Shown one piece after another: positions 1-5,577 of a DNA stretch of 5,577 nucleotides; the first letter of the stretch is position 1; each line of letters begins with the position of its first letter. Under the pieces are notes generated by a model. It was given only the letters and a program-made list of their open reading frames with translations. It searched no databases and was not told the DNA's origin. Both the position numbers and the translations under genes were made by a program. Source of the DNA: Acidobacteriota bacterium (lineage in GTDB: Bacteria > Acidobacteriota > Terriglobia > Terriglobales > Acidobacteriaceae). The stretch spans positions 1-5,577 of the forward strand of contig JAJZNH010000330.1 in the NCBI GenBank assembly GCA_021811745.1, given 5' to 3'.

Positions 1-1
1 T

Positions 2-40
2 GCGATGCGGCTGGTGCGGGAGCGGTTTCCCAGGAATTGA
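2..40 (+). CDS. Possible 3' end of an upstream gene (partial)
   Basis: Reading from base 2, the frame is open from the left edge and gives AMRLVRERFPRN before a TGA at 38-40. The basic, amphipathic, Arg/Leu-rich tail looks like an ordinary bacterial C-terminus. The other two plus frames give Gly/Cys-rich peptides that end at 54 and 83 and look less protein-like. Only 12 residues are visible, so neither family nor function can be assigned, and the region may simply be non-coding. If real, the gene ends about 120 bases before the next start codon on the same strand. Confidence 0.3.
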   Translation, partial: AMRLVRERFPRN

Positions 41-49
41 TAATCTGGA

Positions 50-77
50 TGTGACAGGAAACACTGCCAAGTGTGAC
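50..77. promoter_or_regulatory. Operator-like repeats upstream of the DUF4914-type gene
   Basis: TGTGAC occurs at 50-55 and again at 72-77, 22 bases apart, which is about two helical turns. Between and overlapping them is an inverted repeat, ACACT (61-65) and AGTGT (70-74), around a GCCA centre. This clustering is typical of a dimeric regulator's binding site and sits 84-111 bases before the downstream start codon. I see no convincing -35/-10 pair to anchor it, and short repeats like these can occur by chance. The regulator is unknown. TGTGA resembles a CRP half-site, but the opposing half TCACA is missing. Confidence 0.25.
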
Positions 78-160
78 GGCTGATGCGATAAAGGACTTGC
101 AGTCCCTGGATCGAGTGGGATTTTGGCGCATTTCGTTCCCCTGAGAAAGCGAGAAGAAGG

Positions 161-2131
161 ATGGATACCGCCCTTAAAGGCGCTGGTCTAGTTGACTTTC
201 AAGCCGACTGGGCAAATCTGGAACTGCCGGCATCTGTGTGCGAGGTGCTGAGCGCGGCTCCCCTGGTGCAAACGCCGGAAACTCGCCAGGATTTGTTGGA
301 CTGGGCACTTGGCCGGCCGTCGGGAATGACGGACTGGGCATTGGGCAACCGTGATGACCATGGCGTCTTTGAGGTCATCTTTCAGACGCCCGGTGTTGGA
401 CGGATCATGGAGGCGGTGATTACCAAGGCCAGGAACGGCCTGTCGGTCAACTATCCCGACCCCGCCATGCGGCGGCGCGACCCGGACGCGATGGTGATCG
501 GAGACCACCTGCCGACCGACAAGCCTACCTATGAAGAGCGGTTTGGCGAGGGGTTTGAGAAGACACGGCGGCAGACTCTGGATTGGTTGAAGACGCAGGA
601 ACTGGTGGCGATGCCGTTCTATGCGGGAACGGATGCGCTCGGGTATGGGAGCCTGCTGATTTTGCCGCGGCAGGCGGCGTTCTTCGCGGCGGCGCTGGCG
701 GACCTGCAAGGTATGATCCCGCGGAGCCGGGTTCCAGCGGGCTTCAGGATTACAGGCGGCGTGCTCTTTGTCGCGCCGCCGTTCCGGCACACGCACTTTG
801 GCGGACGTCAGATCGTGGTGCACGACCGGAAGGAGACGCACCAGGAGGTTTTTGCCTACAACCTCTATCCGGGACCGAGCGCAAAGAAGGGCGTCTACTC
901 GATGCTGCTGGACCGGGGCGAGCGCGAGGGCTGGACCACGAACCACTGTGCGGCGGTAGCTGTTGTGACTCCCTATGAGAATCAGCTGATCCTGATGCAC
1001 GAGGGAGCGAGTGGCGGCGGCAAGAGCGAGATGACCGAGCACATCCACCGCATGGAGGATGGCCGGCTGCTGCTCGGGCGGAACGTCGTGACTCTGGAGC
1101 AGCGAACACTGAACCTGCCCGAGGCCTGCCATCTGCGGCCCATCGCCGATGATATGGCGTGCGCGCATCCGAGCTACCAGAGAAACCATGGCCGGCTGGT
1201 GGTGGCCGATGCTGAGAGTGGCTGGTTTGTGCGCGTGGACCATATTCACGCCTACGGAACGGCGCCGAACCTGGAGCGGCTCTGCATTGAGCCACCCGAA
1301 CCGCTGATCTTTCTGAACCACCACGTTGTCCCAGGCGGGACGTGCCTGACGTGGGAGCACGTCGAGGACGCGCCGGGAAAGATGTGTCCCAATCCGCGCG
1401 TGATTCTGCCGCGGCGGCTGCTCGAAGACGTTCTGGATGGGCCGCAACGGGTGGATGTGCGCAGCTTTGGCGTGCGCTGCCCGCCCACGCATCGCGAGAG
1501 CCAGCTCTACGGCATCCTGGGAATGCTGCATGTGCTGAGCCCGGCGCTGGCGTGGCTGTGGCGGCTGGTGGCGCCGCGCGGACATGCCAATCCCAGCATC
1601 CAGACGCAAAAGAGCAAGGAGATGCAGTCAGAAGGCGTGGGATCGTATTGGGCGTTTGCCACGGGATGCCGCGTGGACCAGGCCAATCTGCTGCTCCACC
1701 AGATCGTCGAGACGCCGGAGACACGCTACGTGCTGCTGCCCAACCAGCATATCGGCGCGTGGAAGGTGGGGTTCATGCCGGAGTGGATCGCGCGCGAATA
1801 TCTGGCGCGGCGCGGCAGCGCGCGCTTCGCCCGCGAGCAGGTGGATGAGGCGCTATGCCCGCTGCTGGGCTACATCCCGAAGCAACTGCGCATCGAGGGG
1901 TCGATGATCGCGCGCGTCTTTTTCCAGGTGGAAGAGCAGTTGCAGGGCGGCATGGATGTCTACGAAGAAGGCGCCAGGCAGTGGCGCGAGTTCTTCGCGC
2001 GCGAGCTGAAGCATTTTCTTGTTCCCGGCCTCGATCCGCTGGGCAAGAAGATCATCGAGGCGTGCCTGGACGGAGCGCACCAGGAAGACTACCGCCGGCT
2101 GATTCCACATCCGATGTTCCGCGATGAATGA
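161..2131 (+). CDS. DUF4914-type P-loop protein, PEPCK-like kinase of unknown function
   Basis: This 656-residue protein has no signal peptide or membrane segment, so it is probably cytoplasmic. Residues 282-289 read GASGGGKS, a textbook Walker A motif, and follow a hydrophobic strand (LILMHE, 276-281) as in P-loop kinases. Downstream are acidic motifs, IADDMA (328-333) and VVADAESGW (347-355), that could supply metal-binding aspartates. The C-terminal part has conserved-looking stretches: GSYWAFATGCRVDQANLL (494-511), HIGAWKVGFMPEWIAREYL (530-548) and LCPLLGYIPKQL (565-576). The overall sequence and length match my recollection of DUF4914. The Walker A followed by an Asp-Asp motif and late Gly/Trp and PLLGYIP motifs recalls the order in ATP-type PEP carboxykinase, but this is inference and no substrate is known. 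The ATG at 161 is preceded by a GAGAAG purine run (151-156), and in-frame stops upstream leave no better start. A 140-bp gap separates it from the next gene on the same strand. Confidence 0.8.
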   Translation: MDTALKGAGLVDFQADWANLELPASVCEVLSAAPLVQTPETRQDLLDWALGRPSGMTDWALGNRDDHGVFEVIFQTPGVGRIMEAVITKARNGLSVNYPDPAMRRRDPDAMVIGDHLPTDKPTYEERFGEGFEKTRRQTLDWLKTQELVAMPFYAGTDALGYGSLLILPRQAAFFAAALADLQGMIPRSRVPAGFRITGGVLFVAPPFRHTHFGGRQIVVHDRKETHQEVFAYNLYPGPSAKKGVYSMLLDRGEREGWTTNHCAAVAVVTPYENQLILMHEGASGGGKSEMTEHIHRMEDGRLLLGRNVVTLEQRTLNLPEACHLRPIADDMACAHPSYQRNHGRLVVADAESGWFVRVDHIHAYGTAPNLERLCIEPPEPLIFLNHHVVPGGTCLTWEHVEDAPGKMCPNPRVILPRRLLEDVLDGPQRVDVRSFGVRCPPTHRESQLYGILGMLHVLSPALAWLWRLVAPRGHANPSIQTQKSKEMQSEGVGSYWAFATGCRVDQANLLLHQIVETPETRYVLLPNQHIGAWKVGFMPEWIAREYLARRGSARFAREQVDEALCPLLGYIPKQLRIEGSMIARVFFQVEEQLQGGMDVYEEGARQWREFFARELKHFLVPGLDPLGKKIIEACLDGAHQEDYRRLIPHPMFRDE

Positions 2132-2215
2132 TTGTGAAGGCAAATGCGAATTCTCCTTCTCGTAAATCCTGACCTTTGTCCTCAGAGTGAGATCAATCGT
2201 TCTGGTTTTGAGAGC

Positions 2216-2220
2216 AGGAG
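2216..2220 (+). promoter_or_regulatory. Shine-Dalgarno-like AGGAG before a short leader ORF
   Basis: AGGAG lies 10 bases before a GTG at 2231. It is too far (51 bases) from the ATG at 2272 to serve the downstream gene directly. No comparable purine-rich site lies immediately before that ATG, where the sequence is the pyrimidine-rich TTTCCTCC. The only good ribosome-binding sequence in this gap therefore points to the leader ORF. Confidence 0.35.
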
Positions 2221-2230
2221 CTAACGGTTG

Positions 2231-2275
2231 GTGTACATCGCTTGCGGGCAAGCGATAGTATTTCCTCCAGTATGA
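2231..2275 (+). CDS. Possible 14-residue leader peptide coupled to the Tat-exported protein
   Basis: A GTG at 2231, 10 bases after AGGAG, opens a 14-codon frame reading MYIACGQAIVFPPV. It ends in TGA at 2273-2275. That stop overlaps the ATG of the following gene (2272) as ATGA, the classic arrangement for translational coupling. A perfect hairpin (2237-2256) lies within the ORF, so a translating ribosome would open it. The following gene lacks its own clear ribosome-binding site, which fits coupling. A frame this short can arise by chance, and no homologue is recognised. The peptide has no obvious run of one regulatory amino acid, so classical amino-acid attenuation is not suggested. Confidence 0.35.
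   Translation: MYIACGQAIVFPPV
2237..2256 (+). promoter_or_regulatory. Perfect 8-bp stem-loop in the leader of the Tat-exported gene
   Basis: ATCGCTTG (2237-2244) pairs exactly with CAAGCGAT (2249-2256) around a CGGG tetraloop. Bulging A2257 allows about three more pairs (TAC 2234-2236 with GTA 2258-2260). The hairpin ends 15 bases, or 11 in the extended form, before the ATG at 2272. It could control translation initiation. It could also be the 3' end of the upstream transcript, but only TTT follows rather than a long T-run, so a strong intrinsic terminator is unlikely. Confidence 0.5.
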
Positions 2276-4254
2276 AAACTCACAATTTTTGCAACGCGCT
2301 GACGCGCAGAGAACTGCTGCGGCTGTCCAGCGCCGGGGCTGTCATTTTGGGAGCGAAGACTGCGTTTCCTGAACTCGCCGCCGCGGGCGCGCAAGCTTCA
2401 TCGTCTACAGATCAGCAAACCACCGAGCAGAAACTCTACTCCGATCTCCTGAAGGCATGGTGTGACGGAATGCTGGCGCGGCAGGTGACGGAGTTCCGCG
2501 ATCCAGCGTTCTATGGCGGGCTGCTCTGTCCTTCCTGCGTGTTGATTCACGGGCGCTGCGGCGATGCGGTGTATCCGCTGCTCAGGATGGCACATGTGAC
2601 CGGCGAGGCGAAGTATCTGCGCGGGGCGCTGCTGGTGAACGCGTGGTCGGAGGCACAGGTGAGCCGCGCCGATGGCAGTTGGGTGAACGACGTCACGCTG
2701 AGCACATGGAAGGGCATCACGGTCTTTCATGCCATCTCGCTGGCCGAAGCGCTCGAACACCACGGCGAGGTTCTGGATGCGCCGACGCGCAAACAGTGGA
2801 CGGACCGGCTGGCGCGGGCGGCGAAATTTCTCGACGGATTCATCACCATTGAGACCGGCAACGTGAATTATCCGGTGACCGCGACACTGGCCTTTGTGCT
2901 CTGCGGCCGGGTGTTGGGAGACGAGCACTACATCGAGCGCGGGCGCAAGCTGGCGCAGGAAGTATTGCGGCAGTTCACACCGGATGGGATTCTCTTCGGC
3001 GAGGGGCATCCGCTCCAGAGCGTGTCGCCCAAAGGCTGCCGTCCTGTGGACCTGGGATACAACGTCGAGGAGTCGCTGCCGGCGCTGGCGCTTTACAGCC
3101 TGCTCGCTGACGATCAGCGGGTGCGGGAACAGGTGATTGCGGCCATGAAGGCGCACATGGAGTTCATGCTGCCCGATGGCGCGTGGGACAACAGTTGGGG
3201 CACGCGCAACTACAAGTGGAGCTGGTGGGGCAGCCGCACCAGTGACGGCTGCCCATCGGGCTTCATGCTGATGTCGAAGTACGAGCCGAAGTTCCGGGAA
3301 GTGGCGCGGCGCAATGCGGAATTGATGGCGGCGTGCACGCACGATGGGCTTCTCTACGGCGGACCGGACTATCACGTACACGGCGACCTGCCGTGCATTC
3401 ACCACACCTTTACGCATGCCAAGACGCTGGCGACAGTGTTGGACCGGGCCAGTTTCAGCGCGGAAACGAACCAGCGGCTGGCTCTGCCTCGCGATGAGGT
3501 GTATGGGTTGAAGACCTTTCCCGTGATTGGGACGAGACTGGCGGCAGTGGGGCCGTGGCGCGCGACGGTTACGGAGTACGACTGGGAGTATGTGGAAGAC
3601 GTGCAGGCGGGGAGCGGCGGCGAGTCGGGCGGCGGACACGCCAGTGGTGGAGCCTTGTCGCTCTTGTATCACCGCCAACTCGGCCCGATTCTTACGGCCA
3701 GCATGACGAAGTACGCGATGATTGAAATCTCAAACCAGCAGCAGTTTCGCGATGCGCCGCATATGACGCTGACGCCGCGGATCGAGTGCGCCGGCAAGGA
3801 GACCTACACCAGTCTCGACGATTTGAAGGCCGCGCTGACGGCAAACCGCACTGGAAGCGAGATTGTCTTCGATGCACAAGGGCGCATGCTGACCACGGGG
3901 CACAAGCCCATTCCCGGCGGCGACGTTCGCTATCATCTCGTCTACCGGTTGAGTGAAGGGACTGTAGAACTGGCTGCGAGCGTGGATACGGCGGGGCCGG
4001 CGCCAATGCACTTGATTGTGCCGGTGATGGCCCGAGCCGCGGAGGTGATGGAGCAGCCTGATCCGCGGACCGTGAAGATTTCTAAGGCACGAGGTACGCT
4101 CACGGTAAGTACGGACGCGGCGCAGGGATTCAAAGCCGTCCCCAAAGAAAGAACCTTCAATCTGGTCCCAGGATTCGAAGCCATCCCGTTGCAAGTTGCA
4201 CTGCAACCGGGGGAGGAAGTTCGGGTGCGACTACAGGCCACGGTTCGGAGCTGA
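2272..4254 (+). CDS. Tat-exported alpha-toroid/beta-sandwich protein, putative carbohydrate-active enzyme
   Basis: This 660-residue protein starts with a twin-arginine signal: TRRELLR at 11-17, a hydrophobic core to about 29, and Ala-rich candidate cleavage sites at 36-40. It is therefore probably exported folded. Residues 50-390 are helical repeats interleaved with loops carrying conserved-looking aromatic and polar residues. These include GNVNYPVT (196-203), a GEGHP loop (243-247), GYNVEESLPALALYSLL (262-278), a Trp-rich segment (305-319) and a His-rich stretch (368-382: H368, H370, H377, H378, H382). This layout recalls (alpha/alpha)6-toroid glycosidases and polysaccharide lyases. Residues from about 430 look beta-rich, like the C-terminal sandwich of heparinase II/III-type lyases, with a Gly/Ser linker at 446-460. 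Exact family, substrate and catalytic residues are not established. I prefer the ATG at 2272 over the in-frame TTG at 2242: the TTG lies inside a hairpin and would put ten extra residues before the Tat motif. A CPSC plus C96 cluster (86-96) may bind metal or form disulfides. Confidence 0.7.
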   Translation: MKTHNFCNALTRRELLRLSSAGAVILGAKTAFPELAAAGAQASSSTDQQTTEQKLYSDLLKAWCDGMLARQVTEFRDPAFYGGLLCPSCVLIHGRCGDAVYPLLRMAHVTGEAKYLRGALLVNAWSEAQVSRADGSWVNDVTLSTWKGITVFHAISLAEALEHHGEVLDAPTRKQWTDRLARAAKFLDGFITIETGNVNYPVTATLAFVLCGRVLGDEHYIERGRKLAQEVLRQFTPDGILFGEGHPLQSVSPKGCRPVDLGYNVEESLPALALYSLLADDQRVREQVIAAMKAHMEFMLPDGAWDNSWGTRNYKWSWWGSRTSDGCPSGFMLMSKYEPKFREVARRNAELMAACTHDGLLYGGPDYHVHGDLPCIHHTFTHAKTLATVLDRASFSAETNQRLALPRDEVYGLKTFPVIGTRLAAVGPWRATVTEYDWEYVEDVQAGSGGESGGGHASGGALSLLYHRQLGPILTASMTKYAMIEISNQQQFRDAPHMTLTPRIECAGKETYTSLDDLKAALTANRTGSEIVFDAQGRMLTTGHKPIPGGDVRYHLVYRLSEGTVELAASVDTAGPAPMHLIVPVMARAAEVMEQPDPRTVKISKARGTLTVSTDAAQGFKAVPKERTFNLVPGFEAIPLQVALQPGEEVRVRLQATVRS

Positions 4255-4263
4255 ATTTTTTCA
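4252..4263. other. Convergent gene junction with symmetric stop codons
   Basis: The stop codons of the plus-strand Tat gene (TGA 4252-4254) and the minus-strand gene (TGA, read as TCA at 4261-4263) are six bases apart. Together they form the palindrome TGAATTTTTTCA with 4-bp arms. The T-run could help end the plus-strand transcript, but no strong GC stem precedes it, so I do not call an intrinsic terminator. Both transcripts must read into the opposite gene unless they stop almost exactly here. Confidence 0.5.
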
Positions 4264-5004
4264 TTCGGCCGACGGAGCCAGGGGGCGGGCAGGTGGCTTG
4301 AGCACGAATCCCTTGCGCACCAGCGCAAAGCCTTCCTGCGGCAGTTCAGCCTGGAGCAGCTGGTTGTCAGGCCCCGAGAAGATATCTGTTTTAGATCCAA
4401 TGATGGTGGCGACGAGGTGATGAACGGTCACGGGCTTGCCGTCAAGGGTTCCCTGTTCGTCGGGCAAGGTGGCAAGCGTGACGGGAGCTACCGACCCTTC
4501 CTGCTTGGGAATGATCGCCCAGAGATCGCGGTCGTTGTGCTCTACGGCGAGCACCAGCAGAGTTTCCAAGGCGCCCGGGTCAAAGTCAGGAAGAAAAACA
4601 GCAGCCTTGTGCGCGGGCAGGCGGTTGGCGGTGCCGCGGCCGTTGGCGGAGAATTTCAGCAGAACCTGCGCGCCGGCCGGGTCGGCGGAGACGGTAACGG
4701 CTGAGTTGTTGACCACCGCGCTCAAGAAAACATGTTGCAGCTCGCTGGCCCGCGAGAGGCGCTCCGATTTTGAAAAGGCGTAGTCGAGACCCTTCATCGA
4801 GACACGGACCATAGAAGTCGACGTGTAGCCCTTGAGAGTGCCTTGGAAATGGTAGCTGGCCGTACCCACGGGTTTGCCGTTGAGCGCAATCTGAAAGTCG
4901 CCGGATTGAGCTGCGGCAGGAATCTGGAATACCACGAAAAAGAGCCATGCCATAGCAAGCAGCAAAAAGACGCCTGCAAGAGCGAGTAGGGTTGATTTGC
5001 GCAC
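4261..5004 (-). CDS. Exported or membrane-anchored protein of unknown function, possibly DUF3108/DUF6134-like
   Basis: The 247-residue product begins MRKS followed by a long hydrophobic stretch (5-29) and AAA at 30-32, which is a signal peptide or N-terminal anchor. The mature part (about 33-235) looks beta-rich. It opens with GDFQIALNGKPVGTASYHF (35-53), a strand-turn-strand in which a protein 'imparts' a Gly-Lys-Pro-Val-Gly turn, and similar short strands recur to FALVRKGFVL (226-235). This pattern resembles the DUF3108/DUF6134 periplasmic beta proteins, but I place it by resemblance only and the role is unknown. The tail is Pro/Ala-rich (PPARPLAPSAE). I chose the GTG at 5004 because it puts a basic residue pair just before the hydrophobic core and has AGGAG at 5023-5019, though the 14-base spacing is long. 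The frame stays open to 5277, but that extension overlaps the neighbouring propeller gene and is Pro/Arg/Ser-rich. The gene follows the propeller gene after 151 bases on the same strand. Confidence 0.65.
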   Translation of the reverse strand: MRKSTLLALAGVFLLLAMAWLFFVVFQIPAAAQSGDFQIALNGKPVGTASYHFQGTLKGYTSTSMVRVSMKGLDYAFSKSERLSRASELQHVFLSAVVNNSAVTVSADPAGAQVLLKFSANGRGTANRLPAHKAAVFLPDFDPGALETLLVLAVEHNDRDLWAIIPKQEGSVAPVTLATLPDEQGTLDGKPVTVHHLVATIIGSKTDIFSGPDNQLLQAELPQEGFALVRKGFVLKPPARPLAPSAE

Positions 5005-5018
5005 GGTGTTCTTAATCT

Positions 5019-5023
5019 CTCCT
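5019..5023 (-). promoter_or_regulatory. Ribosome-binding site supporting the GTG start at 5004
   Basis: On the minus strand AGGAG (extended AGGAGAG, 5023-5017) lies 12-14 bases before the GTG at 5004-5002. It is the only good purine-rich site in the region. The alternative in-frame GTG at 5037 has the GC-rich sequence CCCGATTTT before it and no such site. The site therefore decides the start, although its spacing is longer than ideal. Confidence 0.45.
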
Positions 5024-5081
5024 ATCGGGTTAGACACAAAATCGGGCCCCGGGTTGTGGCAAGCGTTGATACCACTGCTCT

Positions 5082-5107
5082 GCCGCACCACGCTGCGGCC
5101 GGGCCGC
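5082..5107 (-). terminator. Overlapping GC-rich hairpins between the propeller gene and the next gene
   Basis: GCCGCA (5082-5087) and TGCGGC (5094-5099) form a perfect 6-bp stem with a 6-base loop. Overlapping it, GCGGCC (5095-5100) and GGCCGC (5102-5107) form a second inverted repeat. The two share 5095-5099, so they cannot form together. They lie 49-74 bases past the propeller gene's stop on its transcript. No T-run follows, so an intrinsic terminator is only a possibility. A structured spacer or processing site is equally likely. The rest of the 151-bp gap (5005-5155) shows no gene. Confidence 0.3.
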
Positions 5108-5155
5108 GAGGCACCGTAGCCCTTCCTTACTTTTGCATGCCCGGGAGAACATTTG

Positions 5156-5577
5156 CTACGGCAGCGCCGCGATGGCGCTCGCCTGGACGGGATCAACCCC
5201 GGTGGGGGCGCTGAGCGCGGAATTGAGCTTGCCGGCGGTCGTGGAATCAAAGGTGAAGACGCTGAGATCGGGAACACCGCCGGAATTCACAACCATCAGG
5301 TAGGTGCCGGTGGCATCCACCGCCATATCCACAGGCGCGATGCCGGTGGTGGCTGTGGAGCTGAGAGGCGTCAGCGAATAGCTGGATCCGGAGGTTGCGA
5401 CGGTAAAGCCGGTGATTGTGCCGGTGGCGCTGCCGGTCACGTTGCGGTTGGCAATATAGATGATCTTTCCGGTGGACATGGGAAGAATGAAGTACGGCGA
5501 AAGTCCTCCCGTGCTGAAGGGAGATCCCGAGATTTCGGTAAGGGTGTTATAGTCCAACACGCGCAGGCCGCCGGTAT
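5156..5577 (-). CDS. Beta-propeller protein, lactonase-like, C-terminal part (partial)
   Basis: The frame is open at the right edge and ends in TAG at 5158-5156, giving 139 complete C-terminal residues. The sequence repeats a blade pattern. Strands such as GTITGFTVATSG, then SLTPLSSTATTGIAPVDMAVD, then GTYLMVVNSG and LSVFTFDSTTAGKL match the G-x-I-x-x-F ... P-x-x-(I/M)-A-x-D-x-x-G-x-Y-L-x-V-x-N ... V-F-x-(F/I)-D-x-x-(T)-G-x-L rhythm of the lactonase (6-phosphogluconolactonase-like) seven-bladed propeller family. About two blades are visible. The Ser/Thr/Gly richness is typical of exported propellers in Acidobacteriota, but the N-terminus and any signal peptide lie outside the window. Most such proteins have no proven lactonase activity, so the specific reaction is unknown. 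The GTG at 5560 is internal: the codons before it continue the same blade (TGGLRVLDYN). Confidence 0.75.
   Translation of the reverse strand, partial: TGGLRVLDYNTLTEISGSPFSTGGLSPYFILPMSTGKIIYIANRNVTGSATGTITGFTVATSGSSYSLTPLSSTATTGIAPVDMAVDATGTYLMVVNSGGVPDLSVFTFDSTTAGKLNSALSAPTGVDPVQASAIAALP

Noticed and set aside
188..1609. A 473-codon open frame on the minus strand, antisense to the P-loop gene
   Set aside because: Its product is an Arg/His/Gln/Pro-rich sequence without recognisable motifs, as expected when a GC-rich gene is read in reverse. The plus frame has a Walker A motif and protein-like composition.
2132..2241. Intrinsic terminator after the P-loop gene
   Set aside because: Only a weak GAAGG/CCTTC pairing with a 14-base loop is visible before 2237, and no T-run follows it.
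2242..2271. TTG at 2242 as the start of the Tat-exported protein
   Set aside because: It sits inside the hairpin, has AGGAG 21 bases upstream (too far), and adds ten residues before an already normal Tat signal.
2398..3678. A 426-codon open frame on the minus strand, antisense to the Tat-exported gene
   Set aside because: It has the same Arg/His-rich shadow composition and no domain or signal. The plus frame carries a Tat signal and a coherent protein.
5005..5277. N-terminal extension of the minus-strand 4261-5004 gene to an ATG at 5277
   Set aside because: The added 91 residues are Pro/Arg/Ser-rich, overlap the propeller gene in another frame, and would bury the signal peptide inside the protein.
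1..5577. CRISPR array, transposon ends, tRNA or defence-system genes
   Set aside because: I found no regularly spaced repeats, transposase-like frames, tRNA-like cloverleaf or recognisable defence protein on either strand.

Overview
The window looks like a chromosomal segment of a free-living, GC-rich Gram-negative bacterium. Acidobacteriota (Acidobacteriaceae-like) is my best guess. The basis is codon use strongly biased to G/C at third positions, a Ser/Thr/Gly-rich beta-propeller protein, a Tat-exported large enzyme-like protein, and a DUF4914-type P-loop protein. This is inference from style and family memory; no rRNA or marker gene is present.

Layout. Positions 1-160 hold a possible 3' end of an upstream plus-strand gene, then a short leader with operator-like repeats. 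A 656-residue cytoplasmic protein with a clear Walker A motif (161-2131, plus) looks like a DUF4914 member, with motifs reminiscent of PEP carboxykinase-type kinases. A 140-bp gap follows, carrying a perfect 8-bp hairpin inside a possible 14-codon leader ORF whose stop overlaps the next start codon. The next gene (2272-4254, plus) encodes a 660-residue Tat-exported protein, read here as an alpha-toroid plus beta-sandwich carbohydrate-active-like enzyme of unassigned family. Six bases after its stop lies the stop of a convergent minus-strand gene (4261-5004), a 247-residue signal-peptide protein that may resemble DUF3108/DUF6134. Upstream of that gene on the minus strand, after a 151-bp spacer with GC-rich hairpins, is the 3' end of a beta-propeller (lactonase-like) gene that runs off the right edge (5156-5577).

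How the genes may work together. Three of the four main genes encode proteins that appear exported or envelope-associated. The plus-strand pair could be co-transcribed, but the 140-bp gap and hairpin leave that open. No mobile element, CRISPR array, tRNA or rRNA is visible. The most interesting items are the uncharacterised P-loop protein, the leader-peptide/hairpin arrangement before the Tat-exported protein, and that protein's unassigned family with its Trp-rich and His-rich motifs.
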